Source of the DNA: Erigeron canadensis
Taxonomy: Eukaryota > Streptophyta > Magnoliopsida > Asterales > Asteraceae
DNA length: 64,000 bases
NCBI RefSeq assembly: GCF_010389155.1
Contig: NC_057764.1
Location: 11,842,001-11,906,000 of the forward strand
Direction of reading: 5' to 3'
Shown: one piece after another, positions 12,768 to 24,430 of the stretch
Numbering within the stretch: the stretch's first letter is position 1
Layout of the letters: each line of letters opens with the position of its first letter
Translations under genes and position numbers: made by a program
Notes under the pieces: generated by a model
What the model was told of the DNA's origin: nothing
The model's database searches: none
The model's input: the letters and a program-made list of their open reading frames with translations, nothing else

Positions 12768-13059
12768 TGTTTAGATACTAACTTTGTAATATCTTGTTCC
12801 GCAACAACCTTATATTTTATTTAACATCAATAAATAAAAGACACTTGAAAATTACATTGTGTCTCACCATTTACTTTACTTGCTTATCTTTATATTGCTT
12901 AAGTACGTATTATATTATTTATATTCTTGCGTTTATATTTATCGTAATACTAGTCCAATCTAGTGCTTACTTGACGTTTCATACTAGTCCTATCTAGTGA
13001 TTACTTGACTTATTGTATTCTACACTTGTGGGTTAAACCATCGAGTGAGGGACTTTACA
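12768..13059 (+). repeat. 3' LTR of C1, second part
   Basis: It resumes the copia LTR with TGTTTAGATACTAACTTTG and ends GGGACTTTACA at 13059. The LTR of element D ends GGGACTTCACA at 59546. Together with 7544-8199 it makes about 943 bp, close to the 976 bp of D. Confidence 0.83.
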
Positions 13060-13069
13060 ATTTTTCAAA

Positions 13070-13625
13070 TGTATTTTACTAGTTTTGTTAAACAAAATAG
13101 AAAGATTGTTGCGGAACAAAGCGAAACACTCAAGTTTATAGGCAAGGTTCATGCTGATGTGGAACAAGCCGTACAAATATGGCTGGGAGCATTTAAGGAA
13201 TTGAAATCAATTCCTTAACATGCGTATTTTTAAGGTTAAGTGTGAAAGTCATTTGATGTGACATTTCACACTTTATTCCCAACCTTTTACTCAATCTTGT
13301 ACTTTTCCAGAGATAAAGTTGTTATCCGGATAAAGGTTGGTAAAGTCAAAAGGTTTCCTCGTAATCAGTGTAAAAGTGTTGTAAGTACTTTTATACTAAC
13401 ATGCTTCAGTCTCCGATCAGGTAGAATCTTCTATAGGCTCTGCTTCTGAGATGATTCTCTTTCTTCAGTTTTCAGTCTTTGACTTCAGATAAATGCTTTT
13501 AGTTTGGGCTGATCTGAACTAAAGTGGTAAATATTATGAAATAGTTCAGAATCCTGTACAAGTATTTTTCACTGAACTTCAACAATTTCCTGGACAAATT
13601 TTACTTGGTCAATTTCGACCCAACA
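13070..13625 (-). repeat. Inverted copia LTR remnant
   Basis: Read on the minus strand it begins TGTTGGGTCGAAATTG and has the same order of blocks as the C1 and D LTRs: the CCTCGTAATCAGTG block (as its complement), a TTATCCGGATAAA block, and GTTGCGGAACAA near the far end. It is clearly diverged. No matching target duplication is visible, so the borders are approximate. It probably is an old solo LTR next to the C1 3' LTR. Confidence 0.5.
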
Positions 13626-15240
13626 ACTTCTTAACTAAATTATCTTATATGTGTTGGGTTTTCTGGGTTATGCGGGAGGTTATGTGGGAATGTATGTATG
13701 TCGAGGTAGTTGATTATGTTATGATGACGTTTAATGTGGAAGTAAGTATATGCATATGTAGTAAGATGATTATAATGATGTTGCCATAAAATGATTGTGA
13801 TGTGTGTTATTGATAATGTCATTGCCTTAATGTTGATATGTGATGGCTTATATGTGAGACTTAAGTACGAAATGTCTAGTTCACTAGATATACATAGTGT
13901 TGTTATGTGTTGTGCACGAAGTGAGATTAAACACTAAAGTAGACATGGGATTACTTAGGTAATAATTGTACCTAATGTTAGAGTCAAGTTTGAGATGTGG
14001 GAAACCGTTCTAGCCTTAGTGTTAGTGCGTAATAAGTAAGAAAGATATAAAGACATAAGAAATACTATAGCTAAATACGTGAGATTTACATGGGAAGTGT
14101 TAAACTTAACCCGACATAGTTACGTGGTATTTCCGGGTGGATTCACTAACCACCAATATGAAAAGCATGACGAGATACTATGGAAATGACATTACCTTTC
14201 CTAAAAGTTAAAATCTGGGAAATTGTGCTAGTTGTAATGCTAGTTCGTAAAGATGTAAGACGCGAGAATATGTTGATTAAGATAATTATAAGAATATGTG
14301 AGAAAGATGTACATGTAATTTAAGATGTGGGATTACAATGTAACGTGAGATTAAATAAGATATGTTCAGACGGGTGATAAGAACGATGGATAGGCACAAT
14401 TAGGAGTATGTACTCTACATGTGCTAATATGTATATGTGTGATATGTTTACATGTGATTTGTAAGTCGTGACATGTTGCCTAAGTTGTAAGTATATGTTG
14501 ATATAATATGAAATGTGATGGGATGTGGGAAAAGGTAAGAATGGGATGATCTTACTATATTTGTGGATAATAAGTAACGTGATCATGTATTGATATGTAA
14601 AAATACGAAGAAATTTTATGAAAGTAAAATGGAAAAAAAATGTGTTATTATAATGTGTGTATATTGCTTCGCTAATTTAGTAACTAACACTTGTTTTTAT
14701 GAAAATGTTGTGTTTTCAAGATAAGCAGGTTTGAGCTAGTGAAAGGTTTAGCTCGTGAGATAGATAGAAAAATAAATGAATATTAACATTAGTTTCCTAA
14801 ATGCTTAGAGTTTCACCTTTAGCTGTTGTTTGACTACTTTATTTTATTTACGTTGCATTTAATAAGGTTGACATTTATGTTGGTGTCTTAACTTGGATTA
14901 TACTTTGACTATTACGATGTTATTATTAACACCAAACTTTAATGAAAAGTATCATCCGTTTCGGATGTGGCATTTTTTTTTATGGGTTTTGTTAGACGAC
15001 CCTTAGGGTTGTCAGTAAATATTAATTGGGTGAAGAAAATTTTATACCTTGTTGTTAGAAAAATCAGGGATTAATATATAATGTACAAGTTTTTAAGCAT
15101 GTAATTAGTTGTTAGTCATTATCATTTTTCTTAGAATTTAAAATGACAGGTATTACAATTTTATTAGAATTTTATGCTAATTTTTAATTTTTTTATAAAA
15201 AAATCATTTTCTTAAAAATAATAAGCCTTGCCGTAGATCG
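13626..15240. other. Intergenic DNA, possible decayed gypsy LTR
   Basis: I see no gene. The stretch is T/G-rich on the plus strand and contains a weak internal duplication: GATGTGGGAAACCG (near 13993) and ATCTGGGAAATTGTGC (near 14213), each followed by a CTAG..TTAGT..GT block. Near 14690-14740 there is a TTTTCAAGATAAGCAG block like the 3' part of the gypsy LTRs, and about 14950-14970 reads CGTTTCGGATGTGGCA, which could be a decayed LTR end. This is too diverged for a firm call. Confidence 0.25.
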
Positions 15241-15299
15241 CAGTAAAAAGTAAATGGGAATCAATCGCCGACAAGTTGTGTGTTCCGTCTCTGGTTATA

Positions 15300-15531
15300 A
15301 CAACGTCCCAATAAAATATTGTCCGCACAGCACCCTACCCTTCTCTTTCTTCTTGTTTCAAATCTATCTATATATTTTGTGACAGCTCCACTCTAATTTG
15401 GGTCTCCTCCACATATTTTTCATTGATGTAAACCCTAAATTATACATATTCAATTCAGTTAAATAATAAAAAGTGCATTAAGATTTGAGCATACAAAATT
15501 ACTAGTACAAAACAAGTGGTTGGGGATTTAG
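15300..15531 (+). promoter_or_regulatory. Promoter and 5' leader of the GAUT4-like gene
   Basis: A pyrimidine patch (CCCTTCTCTTTCTTCTTG, about 15340-15357) is followed by a TATA-like CTATATATTTT at about 15369-15379. A leader of roughly 120 nt then precedes the ATG at 15532. The transcription start is inferred from the spacing only. Confidence 0.4.
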
Positions 15532-18500
15532 ATGAAGATGAACAAGATGAGAGTCAGAGTCCCAGTCCTAATTTTACTATTTGTGACCGTTGTTGCCCCT
15601 CTCGTTCTCTTCACTGACACAAGAATCGCTACTTTTTCTTCTTTTTGTAAAACTCTTTCTCCTCAGATCTTCTTTTTCTTTATGCTAATTAATTAATCCT
15701 CTAATTGGTGCTTCTTTTTTTTTTTTTTTTGTATATATGCAGCAACATTTGAATTCAACCAGGAAGAGCCTTCTTCAATACTTGTACTACCAATCCTTAC
15801 TCATTAATTAATATATTATTTCTTTTATTACTATTTTTTTTGTGTGTGTGTGTCTTGCCAATGAGCTTTAGCTTAATTGGCATGTGGGGAGAGAATGAAG
15901 AGATAGATCACATCATAGGTCTGAAGGCTAATTCGGATCGAAGACCGGTTGAACCAGTGGGTGTTTGGGTTCCCGGCTTTGGTGGGATTTGGCCGCCCAA
16001 CATGCCTGTCGGGCGTGTGGGTTGCCTTGATCCCTTAATATGTTCGGTTAAGTTGACTACTTGTTTGTAATTTTGGTTTCAGTCATTAAATCGTGACGTG
16101 AGACCCCTAAATTTGCTTCCGCAGGTATTTATTAGAATAACAATAATAATTATAATGCCATTACATGGATAATTAGCGTAATGAAATTCGATTCCATTTA
16201 TATATGATATGTATTAAACAACAATGCATAATGATTTTGTATCAGGAGTTACCATCGAAAGAAGCAGAAAAAGAACCACTGGGTGATGTTCATTTAGAAA
16301 ATGTAACCACATCGGTTCCGAAACACCCTTTTGGATTTGTTGATGTTGAAAGCTCTAGGAAAACTAGACAGCTTAACGAAGGTTGGTCTTATTATTTATT
16401 TATTTATTATTATTATTTTTAGTAAACGTGACTACAGTTGGAATTATTATATTTTACGGATATCTACGGCAATTTACTTGCTACTAGAATCCAAGGACAA
16501 TATTTTCTCAGATCCCATGATCCAGCAAGTGACAAACAAATTGGAATCAAAAGCAGGAGAAGAAGAAGCTGGAAACACGGAAACTGTCACGATGAAGGTA
16601 TTTGATAAACATACTTTGTTATGGACTATCACCAGTAAATTAGTTTTGATTTTATTCACTGCTGTCAAGTTCATGACTCTTGTGATGATCTGTGTGTCTA
16701 TCTGTCAATCATTTAATTAGTTAGTTGGTAATGTCTAGCTGTACTAAATTAGAAAGTTTGTATTGCTATTAGTTGTATTATACATAAATGCCTCACATTA
16801 TCAACGTTTAATTAAGTGGATCTCTCTGAAGCTAGCCAGCACTGATTATCTAGTTTTTTCTATATTGATAATATAATAATCGTTTATTATAGAATACACA
16901 CTCGTATATCTTGGATTTTGTTTCTTATTTCTATTGTGAAACAATTTGCGTTTTATTTGAATGTAACCATGTTATATGATGGCAATGGGAGGTCTAAATT
17001 GTAGATAAAAAAAATGGGAGTGTGTGCTAAATGAGGACTGTGAGTGATAATATATATAAAGCTTCACATTCCATATGTGCAATGATCTTCACATGGTTTA
17101 TGCATGATAAATATTCCCCTAAAAGTTTTCAAATACAAAAAAATCTACATTCCACTGCACAGATGATGAGAAAATCAAGCTTATCTGATCTTAACTCTTG
17201 TTAATTTCTGGTTTCTTAGGAAACAAAACAAGGTGGAAATTTCATTGAATTGGCGCATAAACATGGTAAAAGGGAACCTGCAAAAACCAAAATCGAGAAA
17301 CCCAATGAACCTGTTTTCGTAGATGCCCGTGTTCGTTACCTCAAGGATCAATTGATTAGGGCAAGAGTGTACCTTTCCCTTTCAGGGACGAGAACCAATG
17401 CTCAGTTTAGTAGGGAACTTCGGTTGCGTATGAAGGAAGTCCAAAGAGCACTTGCTGATGCAACCAAGGATGCAGATCTACCAAAAAAGTAAGGCTCCTG
17501 TATATTTTAAGTTGAACGGTACTCTCTCAATTGTTCGAGGTTTGTTAAACCCCCTCCAAAAGAATGTATGATGTCCATATTGGGGGTATTTGTAGCTCTG
17601 CAATTAATGCCTCATTAGCTCGGGTGATTCTTTTATTTATTTTGGTTTCGTTTTCCTTTTGGGGTATACTTACAGCTGTTTTTGCTATATTTCTAGTTCT
17701 TATGACAAGCTGAAGGCAATGGACCAGACTTTGGCTAAGGGCAAGCAAATTCAGGATGACTGCACTGCCATTGTGAAAAAACTTCGTGCTATCATTCACT
17801 CCACCGAAGAACAATTGCGGGTGCATCAGAAACAAGCCTTGTTTTTGACTCACTTAACTGCCAAAACTGTTCCTAAGGGTCTTCATTGTCTATCCTTACG
17901 CCTTTCGACTGAATACTATTCTTTAAATTCTTCTGCACAACTATTCTCAAATAAAGAAAACCTAGAGGATTCCAAGCTGTTCCACTATGCATTGTTTTCG
18001 GATAACGTCTTAGCTACAGCAGTAGTAGTCAATTCAACTGTTACCAATGCCAAGGTGATTATGTTTTTTGGTAAATTCTTTGTTATTTCATTTAGCCTGT
18101 GATATAGTCCTTTAATATTATTTTATATTCTCTTACATTGTGCCATGTTTTTGAGGACAGCATCCTTCAAAACATGTTTTTCACATTGTCACCGACAAGC
18201 TCAATTTTGCTGCAATGAGAATGTGGTTTCTTGCAAATCCACCTGGTATGGCTACAATACAAGTTCAGAACATTGATGAATTTACATGGTTGAATGCAAG
18301 CTATAGCCCAGTTCTGAAGCAACTGGCTTCTCAGAATATGATTGATTATTATTTCAAAACACATAAGGCCGAGTCTGATTCAAATCTGAAGTTTCGCAAC
18401 CCAAAATATCTGTCAATGATGAATCATCTTCGATTTTACCTTCCAGAAATTTTTCCGAAACTGAATAAAGTGGTGTTCCTGGATGATGATATAGTGGTCC

Positions 18501-19100
18501 AGAAGGATCTAAGTGGTCTTTGGTCTATTGATCTGAAGGGCAAGGTGATTGGTGCTGTTGAGACCTGTGGAGAAAACTTTCATCGGTTTGACCGCTATCT
18601 TAACTTTTCAAACCCTATCATAGCTAAAAACTTTGACCCACGTGCTTGTGGATGGGCATATGGAATGAATGTATTTGATTTGGATGAATGGAAGAAGCAA
18701 AACATCACAGATGTTTATCACACATGGCAAAATTTGGTAAGTGATCTTTGTATTATTGATCAGGTAAGAATCATATTTGAAGTATCGACATTGTTGTGAG
18801 CTTCTGTTGTGTGTTTGGTTGCAGAATCATGAGAGACAATTGTGGAAGTTGGGGACATTGCCTCCTGGTTTGATAACATTCTGGAAACGTGTTTACCCGC
18901 TAGAGAGGTCATGGCATGTGCTTGGGCTTGGGTATAACCCAAGTGTGAGCCAGAAGGATATAGAAAGAGCATCAGTGATACACTACAACGGGAATTTGAA
19001 ACCATGGCTGGAGATAGGGATACCCAAGTTTCGAGGATACTGGAACAGGTTTGTGGACTACGGTCAGGGGTACATGCGGGATTGCAATATGAGCCCCTAG
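15532..19100 (+). CDS. GAUT4: Galacturonosyltransferase, GAUT4-like (GT8), nine exons
   Basis: Exons: 15532-15646, 15743-15783, 16083-16124, 16246-16381, 16488-16597, 17220-17488, 17697-18054, 18161-18736 and 18825-19100. All have GT-AG borders and compatible phases, giving 640 residues (about 616 in Arabidopsis GAUT4). The family transfers galacturonic acid from UDP-GalA to homogalacturonan in the Golgi. A basic N-terminus and hydrophobic segment at about residues 9-27 form the expected type II anchor. A variable stem follows, then a helical region with YLKDQLIRARVYLSL and LAKGKQIQDDC. The GT8 catalytic domain fills the last 300 residues, with the metal-binding VFLDDDIVVQKDL at about 464 and HYNGNLKPW at about 601. 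There are no stops or frameshifts, so it looks functional. Exons 2-5 are the least conserved part, and their borders are the least certain. A GAUT3-type paralogue is a lesser alternative. It is surrounded by transposons and has no co-regulated neighbour here. Confidence 0.93.
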
Positions 19101-20530
19101 TAGGCAGGGATGAAGCAGAATTGGGGCAATAAGTAGTACGAGTATATATTCTTTGATTTGTCATAATGTTGATGGTTAGTTTCCTCTTATATTACACAGC
19201 CGTGTGAAAGAGAAGCCTGCCATGCATTATGTGATTTTGTTGTAAAGGAGCAAGAGATTGATGTTAAAAAATAGTTGGTGATTGATTTGTGTGCATGTTG
19301 TATCGTCCAATGATTCATCTTGGGTTTGTATTGTTTTCTTTGCACCCAGAAAAGGATGATATGAATGTCTATTTTGTGTACAATCTACATATATTAACAT
19401 TGTGATAGAAACTAACAGATTTGGATCTTAATTAAAAGAGAATGGAGACAAACAATTTTATACTAGGCCACATGGAAATTTCTCAAATATGAATTTTTTT
19501 TTGCAGGATTTACTCGTTTATATGTTTTAGGGAAATTTCCTTAAATGCATTTTTTTTTTCCAGTTGTCCATCCCCAGATATTCGTGAATTTGGATCAAGT
19601 CCTTGAAAATAAAAACGAAAAACATGTTTGCATCAAACCCATATGCTTATCTCAACCCAAACTGCCATGGCCAATTTATAGGAGCATAGCAAGGGCTCAA
19701 CCAAGTCCTCCCGGGCAACAAGAGTCGGAATTCGATCCAAGCCTTTTTTGGGATACATTTGGACTATTTATTTAAAAACAAAATTGTTATTGATCACTGC
19801 CCGATAGTTAAGCATGAATCCGTTGACTGATTTGACCGATCTCTTTGTTAGGCTTTTTGATCACTAGCGTTGTGTCTAGTGGCTGCGTCCGATTCGTTCT
19901 TCATTTAGAAGCGGTAGACGCTATGTGGTGGTGGGGTCATGGGACTATCCGTTACATAATTTATAAAAATATGTAGATTGGAGGGAACACCTTAATACCC
20001 GAAACCGTCTTGATTCCAATATGTACTGGCCGCTCCATATCTTGGTGAACCCGCACACATGAACCCAATAGGTTTCTGGATTTAATCCGTCTGGGATCAC
20101 TTCAAACCACCAAGATCAAAGATTCATAAAGGTAAATGGAGATTTTAAGAAATAGAGATTGCTCTATTAATTTCATTCAATCAAAATCAAGTCTGTCTTA
20201 CAATGACAAATGAGCCTTTATTTATAGCCATTAATGCTATTTTCTAAATTTAAAGAAATACAATAATAAAAGAAATAAAAGGTTGTCATAGACAACAAGG
20301 ACCACCACTACTTTAGACAACTAATAGAAAATGAGCATTTGCAGCTTTTAGAATTATTCTCTTAGAAATGGTCACCACAATTGGCACATGCATACCGTTA
20401 GGAAAGTTGTCACATCAAGCTGTCCATCCTTATCCATTTCCATAGTTGCCTAGCATAAAGTTGGTATATTCCTTCTTTATTGGGTCCATTGCCATATGAC
20501 TAAAATATACTGAACTGAAAAAAAACTGGT
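19101..20530. other. GAUT 3' flank and intergenic DNA with minus-strand LTR-like promoter
   Basis: The first 300 bp are the likely 3' untranslated region. No clear gene follows; the 76-codon frame at 19545-19775 lacks support. On the minus strand, GGCTATAAATAAAGG (about 20212-20226) is a good TATA box followed by leader-like sequence down to about 20040, resembling the promoter half of a copia LTR. I could not find both LTR ends. Confidence 0.3.
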
Positions 20531-20539
20531 GACATTATT

Positions 20540-20885
20540 CTGGTGCATTTGGACTGGAGTCGATCACTGGTAAGCTTCACTAAAGGGTCTTGACTGGAGC
20601 CCGAACTGGAGAGTCGTCACAGGAGTAATCTGGAAGATCGTCACCGGAGAATGGATCTCGAGGATATTTACTGGAAGATGGATCTGGAGGATCTTCACTG
20701 GAGAAAGGATCTGGAGGAAATCTGGACGATCTTCACTGGAGAATGCATCTGGAGGATATTCACTAGAGAATGGATCTGGAGGATCTTAACTGGAGAATTC
20801 CATCTGGAGCATTTCGACTGAAGCAACTCACTGGATTTATCAACTGAAGCTGTCCATTGAAATGGTTCACTGGAGTGTGACTAAG
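20540..20885. repeat. Degenerate tandem array, unit about 27-30 bp
   Basis: The unit is close to ACTGGAGAATGGATCTGGAG followed by GATCTTC, and is repeated about ten times with substitutions and small indels. The core CTGGAG is the most constant part. The array merges at 20881 into the minus-strand open frame that follows. Confidence 0.7.
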
Positions 20886-21465
20886 ATAACCTTACTAAAG
20901 TAAAACTGAAACCCATTTCTGAAGCCTCGTGACAGGAGCAAGGTACTGACAAGTCTTCACTGGAGTTGTTAGCTAAAAGGTTGCTGAAACAAGACTGATA
21001 GGTTTCACCACTGATGGATACTTGCTGAGGAAAGGCGTGCTGATGTAATCTTCTCATTGAAGTGTTGCTTGTTGTTCTGATCACTTGCCGGTCGTATTTG
21101 GTGATGACGAGATCACGACCTTCACTGGTCGTGATCTGAAGCTGTGTCAGCGATAGTTGTTTCTGATCAAGACTTATTTTGTCACTGGTGGGCAGCAAGA
21201 TCAGCAAGTCTTGACTTATTACTTCAGTACTCGAATTAGTATTCAACTTAGTAGCTTCTATTAGAATGATATAGGTTTTCTCATCAACATGCTTTATTAG
21301 ATCAACATGTATTTCTGGATCAGTAGACATATATGGATCAATATATGGATCAGCATGTGAAGTCAACACTTGCAACAACAAAGAGAAGTAGCTACTGATT
21401 GAGGACATGTGGTGATAAACTATCAAGTTCTTAGAATAGGAGTTTGATACTCCAAAAAGGGTCAT
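20881..21465 (-). CDS. Hypothetical protein, 194 residues, unknown
   Basis: This is an uninterrupted frame with ATG at 21465 on the minus strand, ending beside the tandem array. The product is Ser/Thr-rich and has no recognised domain, membrane segment or catalytic motif. The mid-section holds Asp/Tyr-rich ADPYIDPYMSTDPE, and the C-terminal part has a few Cys and His residues. It lies between repeats and contains the same CTCCAGT words as nearby copia elements, so a transposon-derived frame is more likely than a host gene. It could also be chance, as codon evidence is weak. Confidence 0.25.
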   Translation of the reverse strand: MTLFGVSNSYSKNLIVYHHMSSISSYFSLLLQVLTSHADPYIDPYMSTDPEIHVDLIKHVDEKTYIILIEATKLNTNSSTEVISQDLLILLPTSDKISLDQKQLSLTQLQITTSEGRDLVITKYDRQVIRTTSNTSMRRLHQHAFPQQVSISGETYQSCFSNLLANNSSEDLSVPCSCHEASEMGFSFTLVRLS

Positions 21466-21582
21466 AACTAGAAACTAAGTCAGCTGTTGATCTTTGATTA
21501 GGAAATATACAAGCCATCCTTTTTTGAGAAAAAGACTCGGGGTCATTTTCGCATCACCGGGGCTATGCCCTTTGTTGCATTA

Positions 21583-21614
21583 TATATATATGTATATTAT
21601 ATATATATATATAG
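21583..21614. repeat. TA-rich microsatellite
   Basis: An imperfect (TA)n run separates the repeat region on the left from the PF04195-type element on the right. Slippage tracts of this kind are common in plant intergenic DNA. Confidence 0.8.
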
Positions 21615-24430
21615 GAGAATGATTAATTCTCTTAGTTCATTGGATGTGGTGATGTAGAAATTCAAATGGGTAGATTAGAAAAGAGATTAAGTGGAATCCA
21701 TTTGTCACAATCATAAGATTTTAGGAGGTTTTTTAAGAAGGTAACATGTGGTATCCACTAATTCTCTTTCCTAATCTTACCTCCTGATTTTTCCACATGT
21801 CGTCATATCATAGTTAGGAGGATTATTAGGCTATTTGGTCAGGAGGTGATTGATCAAATACTCGCACTATCGCTCAACCGAAGGTGTGAGTAGGGTTTTG
21901 GGGGTGTAGGTTGGCGATTCCCTCCGGTCAGGGGGCTGAAGGCCACTTTACGCCTTTGTATGGTGGTCTAAGTCAATTCGTGTAGCTTAGGGTTTATTTA
22001 CGTATTTGGAGATCGAATATTGTTTTTATGACTATGATCATATGTCGTGTAATTCCTCCTCTATTTATATAGAGGGTAGAGTCTTGGAGAGGAAGATAAA
22101 GATTAGGGTAAATCTTTTCCTCTCTTTGTGATATAATCTAAGTATGGAAGATGTATCTTGGACTTTCAAACCGTGTCCTAGATTATAGGAGTATTTGATA
22201 TCATTCCCTTATCGGGAAATCGAATAAGCATGGAATGGATTTGTGTATATCCGTTTGTTATTGTTTGTGATCATCTTTAGGGCTCCGGAATTACAGAGGT
22301 ATATATCGTAGCTTCGACTACGGAAAGGTCTATTTGGTATAGTGGGTTAGTTCCTTCGTTGCTTACAAAGGGTCCTTCGTATCCAGTTTTTTATGCGGAG
22401 GTAAAGCTCCGTATATGGTATATAATCAAGCCCCCCAGTTTGATGAGAAAGTCTATCTATAGAGTATCACATTAGACTTCAAAAATATTCTGAAAAAATA
22501 GAATAAAAAATAAAAGTGTACCTTCGTAACTGGGCTTCAAAAACAACTTTAGTGTTCATAATGCATCGTATCTTCCTAGAGCTCGATTTAAGGGTAATTT
22601 CGACATTTCACCGTGCCGCATACGTATCCCATCAGAATTTTTAATTCTTGCGCGCTTATCCCAAAGAGAAAACCAATAAACAGTTTTAGTGGGTTATGCG
22701 CCGGTTTTTCAAACCATTCATTATGTCTCCCATTTAATTTCAACGGCTCCAAAAATTTTCTTTTTTTCTTCTTTGCACTTTTGCTCCTCCTTTTCATCAT
22801 CAATCATCATATTCCTTGTTAGATCTTCATCATCACTATGGATCGTAATCCCAAAAAGATGACTGATGATGATGTTGCGTGGTTCCGCCAATGTTTCTCC
22901 CGCCCATGTTTCTCCCGCCCTGCCGACCCAGAAATTAGGGTTCCGGGGCGATCAGAATCAATTCTTGATGCGCCTCCTGGATTTGTAGGTATGTATACCG
23001 CTCCCTTCTCCGGTGGTAATCTTAGCTTTCCCCTATCCCCTTGGTTTTTAGGGTTACTTGATTACCATAATCTGCAGTTATCTATGGTTCACCCCTTAGT
23101 GATTACTATGATAGTTTCGTTTCTAATTGTTTGTCGAGCATTTGATAAAGAGCCCATGATTAGTTTGTTTGGTTTTTTTTTTCAAGTTTGGTATACGTGA
23201 TGGTTGGGTTATGGTTGAGGAGATGCCCGGTAGGTTATTTTTTGATATAGGGGATTCTGATTTGTTGATCTGGAGGCCGGGGTTTTTGTTTTTCAGTGAG
23301 GAATACATCCATCAAGTGCGTAGGTCTCCATTTAGGGTGGTTACTTATCCCTCTATGATTCTATATCTTGCTGGGATTACCATGTCATGGGAGGGTTCTC
23401 CTGATCAGCCTGTCTTGATATAGTGTTGTGAAGGTACCATTTTTCTTTGCCACTTGTTTTTTCTGACAATTGCATTGTGTTGCTATCATTTGACGTATTT
23501 TACGTTGTGTTTTGCAGAGTTGACACTTAGAGAGGTAGTGACGATGAATCCTCGAGGCATGGTTGTTAGTAGGAGGCCTTTGTCTCCTTCAGATGGGGAG
23601 GGTCCCCTTTTTGCCGGTGTTGATGTTTCTGAGCCTCCACCGAAGAGGCAAAAGGTGAGGGATGGCCCATCTGCTTCAACGGACCCTAATGCTGCAAGTT
23701 CTTCTATCATTATCCTTGATTCTTATCCTACAAGAGATCAAGTTGTTGTTACTACTACTGTTCAAGTTTCTGATGCTGGTGAAGGTATGTGTTTCTCCCT
23801 GACTCTATTATTTGTGGCCATATAAATTTGATTTGTATGCCTTTTCCTTATTTAGCTGGGACTTCTGATCCTGGACGGAGGCCTAGGAAAGAGCCAGTTG
23901 ATGAAACGGGAGCTACTACAACTGGGGCTAGAGCTTCCATAACTGGGACTAGAGCTTCCTCATCTAGACCTGGATCCACGACTGGTAAGTAGCTAGATAT
24001 TACGTAGGTGTCTCAATCGCTGTTTCCCTTTGCATATTACTTATTGTAGTTCTTCGTGATTTTATCAGGGGTTGCTCTTCAGAGTGAGTTGCCTAATCCT
24101 CAGCTTTGCCGAATGAGTCTGGATATGCTGGTTCCTGATCACCTTAGGACCATGTTGGATACCATGCCTGCTCAGAGGCTTGCTGAGATGACGAACCAGG
24201 CTCTTTTTGCTGCCGGTATGATTGGTTCGGCTGGCAGTTTCAAGATGCATTATCTGGAAGAGAATCTACAGAAGCACAGGGCAAAGTTGGCTTCTCTGAG
24301 GGCTGCTCCGTCTACCGGTGGTGATTCTTCTTTGATTGATTCATTGCGGAGGGAGCTTGTTGATTCGCAGGAAGCTTTATCCCTTACTATGCAAAGTTTA
24401 GATGTTGCTCATGAGAGAATTTATGCTTGA
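21615..24430 (+). mobile_element. Element carrying a PF04195-like 'gypsy type transposon' gene, 3' truncated
   Basis: The left 1.2 kb has no gene but looks like an LTR or promoter region. CTATTTATATAGAGG at about 22060-22074 is a TATA box, and the segment ends in TGGTATATAATCAAG near 22418, which weakly resembles a Met-tRNA primer site. The gene starts at 22838 and is cut at 24430, where the minus-strand gypsy LTR begins. No second terminal repeat is visible, so the element class is inferred from its gene only. Confidence 0.4.
22838..24430 (+). pseudogene. PF04195-like transposon protein gene, spliced, broken
   Basis: Inferred exons are 22838-23433, 23518-23784, 23856-23984 and 24069-24430, all GT-AG with matching phases. 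The first exon encodes a hydrophobic globular domain with the family pattern: FSGGNLSFPLSPWFLGLLDY, then LSMVHPLVITM, and later GRLFFDIGDSD. From family memory, this resembles the plant 'putative gypsy type transposon' domain. The middle exons are Ser/Pro/Thr-rich with a nuclear-localisation-like PPPKRQKVR. The last exon predicts a coiled coil (LEENLQKHRAKLASL, then a second heptad stretch). A frameshift lies in the T-run at 23171-23180, and an in-frame TAG is at 23421-23423. The protein stops at 24430 because the neighbouring LTR truncates it. Its biochemical role is unknown. Confidence 0.6.

Larger units (their letters stand above)
1..13059 (+). mobile_element. 3' portion of Sirevirus-like copia element C1, with nested insertions
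   Basis: The window opens inside an LTR retrotransposon whose gag-pol lies to the left and is not visible. What remains is the start of its extra gene (ORF3, from 199), the end of that gene (about 6844-7270), a 3' untranslated tail, a polypurine tract at 7533-7543 and a 3' LTR from 7544 to 13059. Two later insertions interrupt it: minus-strand element B (about 640-6838) and a gypsy solo LTR (8200-12767). The tail and LTR match element D at 58571 in sequence and element A at 31935 in layout. Family placement rests on the LTR, PPT and ORF3 arrangement shared with A, whose pol is Sirevirus-like. Confidence 0.8.

Noticed and set aside
15840..16070. 76-codon frame inside intron 2 of the GAUT gene
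   Set aside because: It has no similarity to GAUT proteins, and the small exon at 16083-16124 gives the expected LNLLP block with correct splice phases.
19545..19775. 76-codon frame downstream of GAUT
   Set aside because: No domain, weak start and low-complexity surroundings; chance frame.
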